Of a stretch of 64,000 nt of DNA, positions 31,259 to 43,300 are shown one piece after another. Made by a program: the position numbers and the translations under genes. The DNA lies in assembly GCA_037903475.1 (NCBI GenBank), contig JBAJFG010000254.1, positions 62,001 to 126,000 of the forward strand, read 5' to 3'. Origin of the DNA: Ancylostoma caninum (taxonomy: Eukaryota; Nematoda; Chromadorea; Rhabditida; Ancylostomatidae). Position 1 is the stretch's first letter. Every line of letters begins with the position of its first letter. The notes under the pieces were generated by a model. It had not been told where the DNA came from. It did not search any database and worked only from the letters and a program-made list of their open reading frames with translations.

Positions 31259-31483
31259 AGTTATTCATGCTTGCGGCGCGTCAAAGTTTACGCGCCTCTC
31301 CAAAAGTTCACAAAGTTTTCGCGCCGACCCAAAGCGGCGAAAATGGAAACGCGGTCTGTTCGCGCGGCAGTCGCAGCGGCAAAACTAGGAACATTGCTTA
31401 CCTGCCAGGTTTTCTCTTCTACCTCCCTCCATTGCACTGTGTATCGGCGCGTAAACTTTGACGCGCCGCAAGCATGAATAACT
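31259..31483. mobile_element. 225-bp MITE with perfect 38-bp inverted repeats
   Basis: The ends AGTTATTCATGCTTGCGGCG and CGCCGCAAGCATGAATAACT are exact complements, and complementarity continues without a mismatch for 38 bp. It interrupts the minisatellite of the right arm. Perfect arms indicate a recent insertion. Confidence 0.85.
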
Positions 31484-32055
31484 CTTGAAGTCGGGTCCAA
31501 CGGTGTGATAAGGGTACGCCGGCGTTCAAAAGTGGGGAAACGCCTGGAGTCGGGTCCAACGGTGTGATAAGGGTGCGCCGGCGTCCAAAAGTGGGGAAAC
31601 GCCTGGAGTCGGGTCCAACGGTGTGATAAGGCTGCGCCGGCGTCCAAAAGTGGGGAAACGCCTGGAGTCGGGTCCAACGGTGTGATAAGGGTGCGCCGGC
31701 GTCCAAAAGTGGGGAAACGCCTGCAGTCGAGTCCAATGGTGTGATAAGGGTGCGCCGGCGTCCAAAAGTGGGGAAACGCCTGCAGTCGGGTCCAACGGTG
31801 TGATAAGGGTGCGCCGGCGTCCAAAAGTGGGGAAACGCCTGCAGTCGGGTCCAACGGTGTGATAAGGGTGCGCCGGCGTCCAAAAGTGGGGAAACGCCTG
31901 GAGTCGGGTCCAACGGTGTGATAAGGGTGCGCCGGCTTCCACAAGTAATAGGAATTCGCTAGGCGGGTCTATTTCTGCATGATGGGTATCCTGTTCGCTT
32001 ATCCTGTTTCGGCGGACCCTCCTACCTAAATCACCTAGATGTACATTGTTTCCTT

Positions 32056-32760
32056 AGCTATGGTGTTAGTAACTAGAGCAGTAACTTCGAATACGAATGT
32101 CTTCGAATGTCTGTTCAACATGAAATACCAACTTATTTGAGAGTGATTGCCTGTAGCGGATCCATAGGCATGAAAGAAATGCGTTGACAACAAACAGGAG
32201 GATACATATTCAAATAGAGTATCCCTACAACAATAAGAAACTAACTTTACATATAGATAAATGATGCGAGCAAGGCTGGCATCAAGAGAAGTGTGGAAGT
32301 CCAGCGTTAACTGGCAGCTGTACTGGTACACAACTCATAAGGAGGATTTCGTACTTGAGCGCAATTAATAATCAATTTTGGTTCTTTCTTAATTTTCTGA
32401 GGATATTGAGAGTATGAAGTTTTTGCATATACTTCACGCAGCTGCCGCTGCCCCGCCCACTCACTAGCATCCCATAGGGGCGCTAGCCTCTCACAAGTCC
32501 ACTTATGATTTTGTGAAACTCCTCATTAATATGCGTATATAATCCTTTCGCTAAACTCTTCCCAGCTGAACCTAATTCTTTTTCTATGCTTCAGAAAACT
32601 GGCTTACCTAAGAAATTACAATTTTCTACCTTTCCGTTAAATATAAGTTTGCAATTGCCAACACACAACGCAGAAACAGCTAATGAAAACAAATGTTTTG
32701 TTCACATGTCACATGTTATCTTCCCGATAAGTAAGCACGCTACTCCCATGATTAGTCGTG
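32056..32760. other. intergenic stretch with a possible small TATA-driven ORF
   Basis: A TATATAA at about 32535 precedes an ORF from 32586 (MLQKTGLPKKLQFSTFPLNI), followed by a TIR element from 32761 which makes up its last codons. There is no recognisable domain. The arrangement resembles the TATA-driven intronless gene at 2737, but evidence for coding is weak. Confidence 0.25.
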
Positions 32761-33185
32761 AAAGGCAGCACTCACGGAAATCTTTGGGTTGAAGATTTCG
32801 CGGTATATCGGGGTTTTTAGAGACGATGAACTCATTGACAACGATGACGTAGCGTGAAACACGCGAAAAACACAGAAAAAGATGGCGGTATTCCACGTGT
32901 GTCCACAGCGCGGACAGTGTTCCATGATGAGTCCCGCCACGGAACCCTGCAAATGGTACGAATTTCATAAACACGCTCCCGCTGAACCACACGCGCACAC
33001 CCTGTCAACGACGTTTGTTGGCGCGACGGAACCCTAATGTCCAGAGCGGCTGATGTGTCCACGGCTGTATCTTCGCAGGTAGACGGCCATTCAAGGTGTT
33101 CGACTTACTGTTGCGATTGTCCAGCGGCCGACTACATGGTAAGCGATTCATTTCAGAAGTGAAAATTTCCGTGAGTTCTGCCTTT
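32761..33185. mobile_element. TIR element, copy 1
   Basis: Starts AAAGGCAGCACTCACGGAAA and ends TTTCCGTGAGTTCTGCCTTT, a 425-bp element. The same ends recur at 39878-40610, so this is a dispersed family; the interiors differ, which suggests deletion derivatives of a longer element. No transposase is visible. Confidence 0.75.
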
Positions 33186-33631
33186 AGAAAATCACTTGCG
33201 CTCTTGCGGTGTGAACTCGAACCATCGGCAAATGTTTGAATAGTGATGGCGATTTACTGCGATAATTTGAAAATGCATTTTGAGGACTTAAATGACGAAA
33301 ATGCATACCATGAATTGGTGACACGAAACCGAAGAACTAGTATTTATTAGTCAATTCATCACAACATAACATTGACACGAATCATTTGACTATCACAATA
33401 AAGACCCGTCACTTTCTAACACAAGTTCTGTTCATCCCAACATGAAAGAAAAAACTGATTTCAGAATTAAATTCCATTAATAGATAGCTTCTCAATTAAA
33501 AGTTATAACTTGATAGATCTCTAAAATTCTGCTGAAATATATCGACAACTCAAAAAATTAACACTTCGTTTAAGTTATATCCAGAGGTGCCTATCTCACA
33601 TGTTTTGCAACCTTATCTATTACCCGCACGA

Positions 33632-34332
33632 CTAGTCCGTAAGGTTGGTTTCATCTGTCGAGGCAGTATGTCCCGAAGATACGGATGACGAAGAACTGGC
33701 TGCTAGTGAATGGAAAACTTCTGCCAGTGTTGACTGCGACAAAGAGAAATCTTCCACAGAAAACTGCTTCTTCAACTGAAACACCAAAGAAATTCAAATA
33801 GAGGAATAGAGAACCCCCACCAAGAATTGGTGAAGAATATGAGGTACGGCTCCGAAGTACTGTAACTCCTCTAATGGTACCTAGTAACTACTCTGAACAG
33901 CACAACGTGTGCTCTAAAACTAGAAATTACGACATCTGCATATATTTCTCTAAGAGAACAGATATTTCTTTATTAGAGAAGCCCACCTGATTAACAACAC
34001 GATAAATTCCAGAAATGCTAGAAATTTCTCTATCGATGTGGAGAAACAGTGTTGAGCAGTGAATGGACTCGATCTTCGCGCCTTTCAAATGTTCAAGAAC
34101 GAACTCGCCCGCCAGTCTGGCGTCGCTCTGAGACTTCATTTTCACAGTAAGTGAATGGCCCTCGCCAAACCTGCAACACCCGACATTTTAGAGGGTCAAT
34201 TTTCTGCAAACTAACTACTAACTTATTCTTGAGGTGTTGCTTGCTCCCAATACAGCGAACCTGTCCTTTATCCATGATGGCAATCCTCGTGCACAGTGCC
34301 TCGCATTCCTCCATGGAGTGGGAAGTGATCAC
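33632..34332 (-). CDS. ABCA: NBD2 H-loop and C-terminal exons
   Basis: Exon 34223-34332 reads [20 protein letters not shown] with the H-loop His, then GSKQHLKNK. Exon 33987-~34166 continues [13 protein letters not shown] and a regulatory domain ([20 protein letters not shown]). The last exon 33632-33775 reads [20 protein letters not shown] (the family-wide EDYSLSQTTLEQVF motif) and ends with a Ser-rich tail before TAG. Junctions are in phase (AA|G TTT across the 34223 donor). Confidence 0.9.
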
Positions 34333-37300
34333 CTCAAAAGTCTAGAAATTTCCTGGATTCGGTGCATCGCATTGGTGCTGGCAGCCTAGGACGAGAATAT
34401 AAGCCCAAGTAAGAACATATCTGTAACAGTATATCAGGACTGTTACAGATATATTTTTACTTGGGCTTGTATTCTCTGCCTGAAGCTATGTAGCCTCAAG
34501 TAATTGTTAGTGCATACCTAGCTGAGGAAGTATTTCTGAAAAAGTGCTGTGAGATTACGAATTCTTAGAGTCAATCTATTCCTGACCTTATGTTTTACAG
34601 AAGTATTTACTGATGTTGCCAAGGATGGCCCCTGTTTATTTATATATAATTGCGCATGTACAAGTACATGTAATAGCCAGTTACAGGCAAAGTACAGGTA
34701 ATTAAATAAGGTCATTTAGTCTATTCCTAAAAAGAGTGTATTTTTCAGGAAATACATTAATACGCAATAGTTTGTTGAAATCGAAACTCTATTCGTGAAA
34801 AAACTGCTCTGAGTTCTAACCGTGGTGGCTGAAGGCCCGAGCAGAGTTCCCTTTGTTTTTGAATCAATAATAGTGGAAAACTCATTAAAATCAAGCCTGA
34901 TCAATCTTTTCAGCAATTTGTATGAAAGTTTAGACAGTAGAAAGCTTAAGTCTCATCTGTAATCTCACCACAGCTTTTCCTGACTTCCTTAGCTGATCAA
35001 TGACTCTCCACAGAAACTGTTGTGATCCTGGATCCATGCCAGCAGATGGTTCATCCTGAAACGGTTCTCCGAGCTCCATATACGCTTCACGAAAAGCACG
35101 ATACTCACAAGTAAAACAAGTGATGGATGACTGATCAAAGCTATTGCCACTGACAGCTTTCTCCTATTTCCACCAGAAAGAGCAGATGTGACAGTTCTGG
35201 AGTAAGGACTGAGGTGGAGGGAAACGAGAAGTCTCGATACTAACTGAAGGAACCACTTTTAATCAACAATCAGGGTTACATGAACGTTACGAAGGAACTA
35301 CGCTTTCACGCCAACCGGTTTGATGTGAGTTTCAGGGATTCCTCGTATTCTTGCAAACAGCTCAATATTCTCGATAGTCGTCAACTTCATGTTCAAAGCG
35401 TCGAACTGAGGACAGTATCCCACTTGGTCGAACGAAGATCGATCGCCAATCACCATGCTGAACATCCAGTAGTTGTGTAGTGAACATACATGTATTCTCA
35501 CTCGTAGCTGATGCATCTTATGAAAATATCGAAGAGACCTCCTGCCATGTATGCGCACTGATCCAGCGCCGGGTCTTATCTTCTGCGTCAGCATAGCGAA
35601 CGTGGTAGTTTTCCCAGCGCCGTTGAGCCCCAGAAGACCAAAGCACTCTCCTCGATCCACAGCAAAAGAGACGTTCCGAACAGCGAGGTTCGTTCGGGTG
35701 TAAGCCTAAATGCAAATTTTTCCCTGTATGGGGATGTGAACCCGGCTAATTCTTGAGCATTGCTTCCAAAGAGAAACCTAGCCAAAAATAATTGCAATAA
35801 GTTCCGCAAACCTTGGCCAGGTCCTTTACGATCAACGGGTTATCACCAGCGTTCTCAATTTCGTCCACTTTTCTCTGCTCGGCAATTACATCTTCATCAG
35901 AGACACCTTTGCTACACTCAAGCAGACGCTGTGTCCTGATTTGTTCCCACCTTCTACAAAAGGAGATTTTATACGATTCTTTGATGAACTGAAGCACTAC
36001 TAAAGAATAAATACCTCAGGAAACCAAACGGTTGTCGTTCCAGCACAAACAAGGTGAGGGCAGCAGCGAACGTGTGGATGACCAGGCACAAGCAATGCTT
36101 CCCCATCAGATTCCATTCTAATAGAGATGGAATCGGTAGCGAAGATACGAGATCAGGCCGGTGTAATTCTTCTAGAACAGAGAGTATGGAGTTCGTTAGC
36201 GAAACAGGCATGTATGATAGGGCAAATTACACTAGACGCTTGCGTCAGTCGCGTGTCAGACTTTAGCATCAATTTGCGGGACGTTTTCCATAAAGACTGA
36301 TCAGTTCGGCTTGTGTGCTCTAATTACTCAGAACCTCTGGAGCAAGTTGCAAACAAGGATTGAGGGAGGACGCTGCTGAAACACGATGTGTGCTGCTCGC
36401 AGCAGTCGGAATGCAGCAGTTCTTCCTCATGCGGCAATATCTGCCTTCCATTTCTTGGGGGTTGGCTTGGCAAGTTCTGCTGCAGTTGCCTCATCCAGTT
36501 ATCAGAGTATGTATCATTGGCGGTGGCAGACTGGGGCGGATGTACGGAATAGTGGGGTGCAGTCCAGTACACACTAATATAAACGCGAAAGGTACACACG
36601 TACTAGTTCTCCAAGTGTAGTGAACAATTTGATTATTCACAAAATTAGTACCATATTGATAATTAATACATCAATAGAAACTCACTAAGGTAGTTTTCGC
36701 CGATCTGTATAAGCTGAAACACAAAACTGCCGCGAAATATTGCCATTCCCAGGTTGTACTGCGGAAGCAGGAGGAACACTATGGAGCAGATGGTGTGAGG
36801 TGCAATCAGCGTCGGATCCTGCAAATCACTGAGTATTCCTGATGTTATTTAGCCATCAATGAATGAGCTGAAAAAAAAACTCAATTTTTGCATAAGTTGC
36901 TCGATAACCATAACGGTAAGTGACGCGACGATACCTACGAAAAATGTGCCTACAGAAATCAACACGAAGGATAATGCCGCTATTTCAAAGCGACGCTGCA
37001 GCACGTACGCCCAAAGCACTGCACAAAGCCTGGAATGTTTGAAGAACTTGAACATATCTACAGATGAAACATTCTCTTCAACGAACCCGTAAAGTAGAAA
37101 GACCAAGAAGAAGCAGCAAATAGCTTCAAAGCTGTAGGCGAATTCCTTGACTCCGAAAACAACGTAGATGAGGAGAATCGTGATCAGCGACAGTGTGTAG
37201 ATGCTCTGAACACACCAATTAGAGAAAGTTAGCCAAGAGTAGGGTGGGTATATATGACCTAAAACAGCTGCACCATACCATATCGAAAACGTAGCCAGTC

Positions 37301-40300
37301 GTCCAGTATGTGCATCTCGACAATCCGCTGACAAGCTGGAGATGGTAGGCGTCACAAATTCGATCTGAAACGTAGTTTCAACTGTAAAATCTGTTTTAAA
37401 CCATAACACCACAATACTGCTGGAAATTCTGAGGCAAAACTCCACAACATTAGCCATGCTTTTAGACGCAGGACTATGCCGTGGAATTCTTCCAGCTCAC
37501 CTTCGACCAAAAACACTGTAAACCCGGCCGGAATAACACATAGAACCAGCATAATCAGTACGATTCGGAACACGATCAGCTTTTTACTGAAATGGATCAT
37601 CACTACAACTTTTTGGCATTATATCCCTCGCACGACTTGCCTCCCTTCTGAGTCAAAGCTGCCCTTGACTGTCTGGTTCATGGGATGGTTGATGGTGATG
37701 ATGCCGAGGTCGGACGGATCTGAACATATAAAACTCATAAAACTGGCCGATGATGAATGCTGGAGAAGTTATTTTGCAGAAAAGCCATGTTAGGTTCTAA
37801 GAACCGAACATGGAATACGAGTACGGGTTCCGAGTAAAAAAACATACTACTGTGATGGTATCTGGACAGAGACGACGAACCTGTATCCTTCGATTCGATT
37901 CTGAGTAAAGCGTTGCTCAAAAATCCCGTGAAGACTGGGAGGGAAGTGTACAGTTTGTTGTTGAACCAAGCCTAGAAGAGCACATAACATAATTTGCTGT
38001 ACCAAAATTTGCTATACCAATGGGTGGCCTCCTTCCTACCTTGACATTGTCCTTCGTTTCCATAGATCCAAGCACTCCAGCAACGAAGTCAGACATCGTC
38101 ATGTTCTTCAGGAAGGGATCGTATATCTCCGGCGCTTCTGGTGTTGAAATGCTTACATTAAGGGCAGTTGCTGACTCGTTTAACCCTGAAACGCGTAAAA
38201 AGAGAAAAATGAACACGAACAAGGATGAGTCAGGAATTCTAGGAAAGTTTGGTAAATGCAGACTATTGCCAAACCTGCAAGCAGCGTGTGCCACCCCTGT
38301 ATTTCCAGCTGCACTTCGGCGGGCGTTCTTGCCCGCAGGCTGGTGTGACCCAGGGAGAAACCGCCCAGCCTGAAAAATAGATTCGAAGTGACTTTCGTCA
38401 CAGAGAAATAAAATGATCTCGAAAACGGTCCCGTTGGTGGGCTTCCTTGAAAAGTACGGCACCCACACGAAATATGATCGAGTCCAAGACCATCGAGTCA
38501 CCATCCTCATCTGAGAGATGTTCCTGTACGACATATCCCACACTTCCATAGAAGTGTTCAGTGTAATCAACGGGACCGGATCCATAGGATAGTCCTCCTA
38601 AACCAAACTTTCTATGAGGGTTAGCGTTTGACGTATCCCTGATACGGCAGCGGCACAACTACCCATAATTAACGTAGCTGCTGAAATGGTTCCACAAAAC
38701 TTACAGCCGTACAGTTCCAGAAATGATTTTCAGAACAAGTGCAAAGCAAGTCTTCGTTATAAGGGATTTCCGTCTCATTTGCGTTCCAGTTGAAGGTCCC
38801 ATTCCCCGCTTCGTAGTCGCATCCACTATCCAGTTGCCTGAATGGGTCCAACAATACTGAGACCTCTATAACCCTACTTCTGAAGAAAAAAGATCTCGAA
38901 AATGACGGAATGACCAGCGGTTCCTACCTCTGTAGCAGGTGGTAAAACTTATCCCAGACGTCAAAAACAGGAAAAAACGAAATGGAGCAAGCAAAAACCT
39001 GCTGCGTACAATGCAGGACCACAATCGCCACTGTTAATGGAATTCTGAGGTGAAGGCACCGTCCCGGCTCAGTCGTTCTTGAGAATTTCATATGAAGAGA
39101 AGCTGGCAGCTGCTAATCGTAATGGCACATGTGAGTCTGCGTAAAACCATTGAAACCCTCGTATTCGACCCCCTAATTCTTATGCTAGGTGGACCACGAA
39201 GGCGGAGAAAGGAGAGAGGACGAAATTGTGGTTGTTTTTGTGGAGTTCCTCATCATCTACTCCGTAACAGAATAGAGGGTCTGCTCCCATATGTGGCCAG
39301 CAAAACCTCGTGGTCCAGGCTTTGCCTTGTTTACGAGTTTGTCAAATGTTGGGGCTTCAAAAGGGGTTTCCCGGCAGTTCTACACGGAACCACACATACC
39401 GCTGTAATCAGGAGCCCTTTGAAATTCTTCTTACATAGGAATCCTAAAAAGGATTTAGAGATGGGGCGGCGGATTTGGATAATCGTATGTATTAGGGTGA
39501 GGAAATGCGAACGTCCGCTGCTTTCGTTGTCATATTTCCCAACTGCGTTAGGGTTTTTAAAGGTGAGCGTGGATCCATGTTAAACAGCTATTCATGGCAT
39601 CTCTAGAAATACGTGAATTTTCCAGCATCTCCCCATCTCTCGACTTTCACTCTTCAAAAATTTGGAAAATGAGCAATCAAAATTTCGAAATTTCCTCCTG
39701 CAAGTTGTAAGAGTTTGCGTAAAGAAACCCACGGGTAAAATTGCATTTAACTTCATATAATGGCTTTAGACAAAACTCGCCCTGCTACTGGCTACATCCG
39801 TGCAAAAGTCAAAAGTTCCGGAGCGAACAAAGTTAGTAAGTGTCTTTGCTTTGATCAATAGCAAGCCAAAATCTTTAGAGGCAGCACTCACGGAAATTTT
39901 CGATCTCAAGATTTCGGTACAATTCAGGATAATCGGGTGCGCTTAACACTGCTATAATGCTGAAAATAGTAGAAACCGTCGGAATCCCTGTTCTCTGAAA
40001 CCCTCAGTTCATCGCTTTCGAGCAGTTTGGCCCGATCTGTTCGCTGTGGACCGATCCAAAAAAAGTCAATAATACCGCTGCTTTTTTGTCAGCTGTTTCG
40101 CGCTCAAAAGAGGTTTTTGGCTCTGTTTTGCAGCGTTCCTAAAGTTTACGAAAGAAAACAAACTTTGGAAAAGATAGCCTGACCAGTCAAGGTGTAGCAG
40201 AAATTCCAAAGAATTCTAAAACAAACTCAGAGAGATGAAAAATTCAAAAACGCGACACTGGCGAAGATCAACCATAAAAGTAACTAAACCAGCTCATTTC

Positions 40301-43300
40301 TTGGGAAGTAACAAGCAAAAAAATTATCGTGCTTAGCAATGCAAAAAAGGAAAGTAAATAGCTTTACAATAACAAGGAAAAAATAGCTAACCACCAAATC
40401 AGCTGGCAGCAACTATTCGCTGTCGCCACAACTCGATCCAACGACCCCACGCTGATTCTGCTGATCCAGGATCTTGGACATTTCACTAATTATATCGCAG
40501 AAACGGTTGGGTTTCCCGCGCTACTTTCTTCGCCTAATTGTTAGAACTATTGCTAATGCTCAGAAATGATCAGAACCTTAGATACGAATATTTCCGTGAG
40601 TGCTGCCTTTAAGGAGAACATCGGTTGCTTGTGGGGAGAGGATGAAGGCTCATCGATTAAGAAAAATAATACCGCTCAAACTGAGCTGTCGAACTTTTGT
40701 CTTCTCAAAAAATTCTATTCGATGCTCAAAAGGACATTTATATTTCCGCAACCTAATATTTTCCCAAGGAGAGTCATAACAACCGTGTGATAAAGCATCT
40801 TTTCAGCATAATCCTGGATGAATTATTTCTGTTTTTCAGAATGAGTGGGTCATTACGCTTTCATTCCTCTTCAACCTGATCCAGAGATTGAAACACGTGT
40901 CATCCCGTAGTTCGAGAAAATCGGATAGTCCTGTATAATTTGTGATGTGAAACTTAGTAGGGTAATGTCACACTGTAGGAGCACTGATATGAGACAAACA
41001 GAATGCAAAGAGATGAGTACCAACTAAGAGACAGAGCCAAAGCACACTTGATTATTATATTTTTGAGGTTTTGTTGTTAAATGTTACGAAATTTCTCATT
41101 CACATGTTATAAGCAGTGTTGGTACAGTGTGTTTTTCCGGGAGTAAAATCGCGCGCGATCTGATCCATTCCAATAGATCAAATTCTCAGTCGAAAGACCA
41201 CGTGAAAGCGGAGGTTCCAGCAATTCGCACGTAGCCTTTGTACTGCGTCCGCAATTGCACCGATTTTACTCCCGGAAAAACACCCTGTAAGGGCAGTGAA
41301 AGACGGGACAGAATCGATCGAGGAAAATTTGTATACACATGCGAATCCACAAGACAAGTCGCAGCCTAGGCACAACTACTCCAGTGAAGATGGTTAAACT
41401 GCATGGAAACGGGGTGGGGGGGGGGGCGATAGACATATTTCAAGAGCCGGGCCTTGGGCGGAACCACTTGGGGTCGCGCTGTGTACGCGCGTGCGTGCGT
41501 GTGCGTGAAATCTGCGCGTCTGAGATCGTGTGAAGAGAATGATTATTATATTTTTGTAAAATTTGTTAGTTGGTTTTCAGCTACCACGAAGCAGTTGTTG
41601 TGAAATGATAGTAACGGTGGATACGGCAAAAAAAAAACAGCGTCTATGGGATGGATAGCTCAAATTCGGTAGGCATGAACGCCCCCCCCCTCTTCCTCGG
41701 CGTCTTGAAGCGCAGGTATCAAATATGAATCGGCATCATACATTTTGCACGTGCGGTCAAGCTGGATGGAACGATGGGGTAGCAGCTTTAGATCGACTAG
41801 CCGTACCACTGACACATGTCCTCAAATACATAGGAGTGTGAGCGCGGAAAAGGCTCCGCCCAAAGCCAGAATTTTGAAATGGAAATTAACATGTTGTATG
41901 GTGAATAACCTACATTGGCTTCTCCTTCCTCAACCAAGAGCCAATTGTTCTTGGAAATTTTCTAAATTAAGAACTCGCATATTATATAATCTTTAAGGAA
42001 GAGATGGGAACAAATTAATGAGAGTTCACTTTTGAGCATTATAAAAAAAAACAACCAACCATCGCTAAAAAAAAAACAGAGTCATCATTTTAGAAAGAAG
42101 ATTAACCATCTTTTTCTCACACATGTGAAACCAAAGATAGAGAATAAATGCAGGAATGAAGGCGAGAAGGATAAAGGCGTAAAGGTAATATTGGTTCTGT
42201 GATGATCGACTTCGATGCAAGACCATCAAAGAATTCGAATGTCTAGAAGAGTTCGCCGTACATCTTACAATTAGCGCTCGGACATCCCTGACGTATGTGG
42301 TGCCAGTTTCCTGGTCCCGCAGGTATCAAATGCTTAGCTGGAGAGACGACGATCGAACAATCGGCAGTGTGTGCGCTTCTTTTACCGCTCTTCTACACAT
42401 GAACGAAAAAGAGGAGCAAAATGTGACATAGACGAACGAAAAACACAAACTACAGGTGTAAATCAAAGAAATACCGTTCAAAGACTGGTACATTGTTCAC
42501 GCAGCGAGTGCCCATATCGGGCGGTTCCACGAACGAACTCAGAAGCTGATGCGAAAGTGAAGAGGGATCACGATCCCAAACGCTGAAGTAAACCATGCGT
42601 AACTCGAAAATGTGAAGTATGACAGAATCCACGTACCTGATGTAGCTGCGGGTATCATTACCATACATTTCGGCTATTAGCGGCAGCTCCGGCTGAGAGG
42701 AGACGTATGAAGGAATTGTACCAGAGAACTGTATTTTTGCATACAATTCGCAAAGGAAAAGGAGACAAATTGGGAGGATCACCTGCAACGCAAAACGCGG
42801 ATAATTTTTTGGAAATTTCATGAGCGATTGAAAAACTTTGATTGTGAAAAAGCCCGAAGTCATCTAAAACTTTATTTATAGGGAATTTTAGGATCGCTAG
42901 AAAGTCGCTTTAGAAATGAAAATTAGTGAGAAGATTTGGCTTCGGAGACACACATTCGAAGAAAGACACTTGCAACTATGTTCCCGATCAGATTAATTCA
43001 CAAAAAAGTCCTCTAAAGTTCCACTAATGTAAAATTATGAAAAAATAACCCCTTTTCCTTGAAATTTACATGCGTAGCATAGGTGGCACATCTCGAAATC
43101 TTAACACAACGTTCACTCACTTCGAAGAGAACATGTTTCTTGCTTCGAACTGTGTACTGACATCTGGATCGAAGGATAGCCTTCGTATGACTCTTTGACA
43201 GCTCCCAACCTCGCAGCGGAGTTGGCATCAACTCTGAAATTGCCTTCGTTTCAATTACAGTGCTCCATGACATTATGCCACGGACAATTTAGCCAACTTT

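Larger units (their letters stand above)
30041..32055. mobile_element. 2-kb fold-back structure with 59-bp minisatellite arms
   Basis: The outer ends are inverted copies: AAGGAAACAATGTACATCTA at 30041 and TAGATGTACATTGTTTCCTT at 32055, followed inward by the same GGAGGGTCCGCCGAAACAGG and GCGAATTCCTATTACTTGTG. Both arms contain units of about 59 bp with GGTGCGCCGGCGTCCAAAAG and GGGGAAACGCCTG: about 3 in the left arm, about 12 in the right. Inner ends carry CCACGCCCTCGAATTTCG plus a CA run (left) and the complement (right). Between the arms (30420-30895) is the 3' end of the LINE. Confidence 0.8.
38870..42440 (-). other. largest intron of the ABCA gene
   Basis: About 3.5 kb between the exon ending with GTRCVNN (about 42490) and that beginning LLDPFRQ. 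It contains the TIR element 39878-40610 and the TA-flanked MITE 41125-41287, with a poly-G tract at about 41407. No additional exon was recognised, though a small one could be hidden. Confidence 0.6.

Noticed and set aside
31288..31944. 200-codon minus ORFs with PLLDAGAPLSHRWTRLQAFPHF repeats
   Set aside because: The 59-bp minisatellite is open in all three minus frames; no codon preference, start context or splice signal supports coding.
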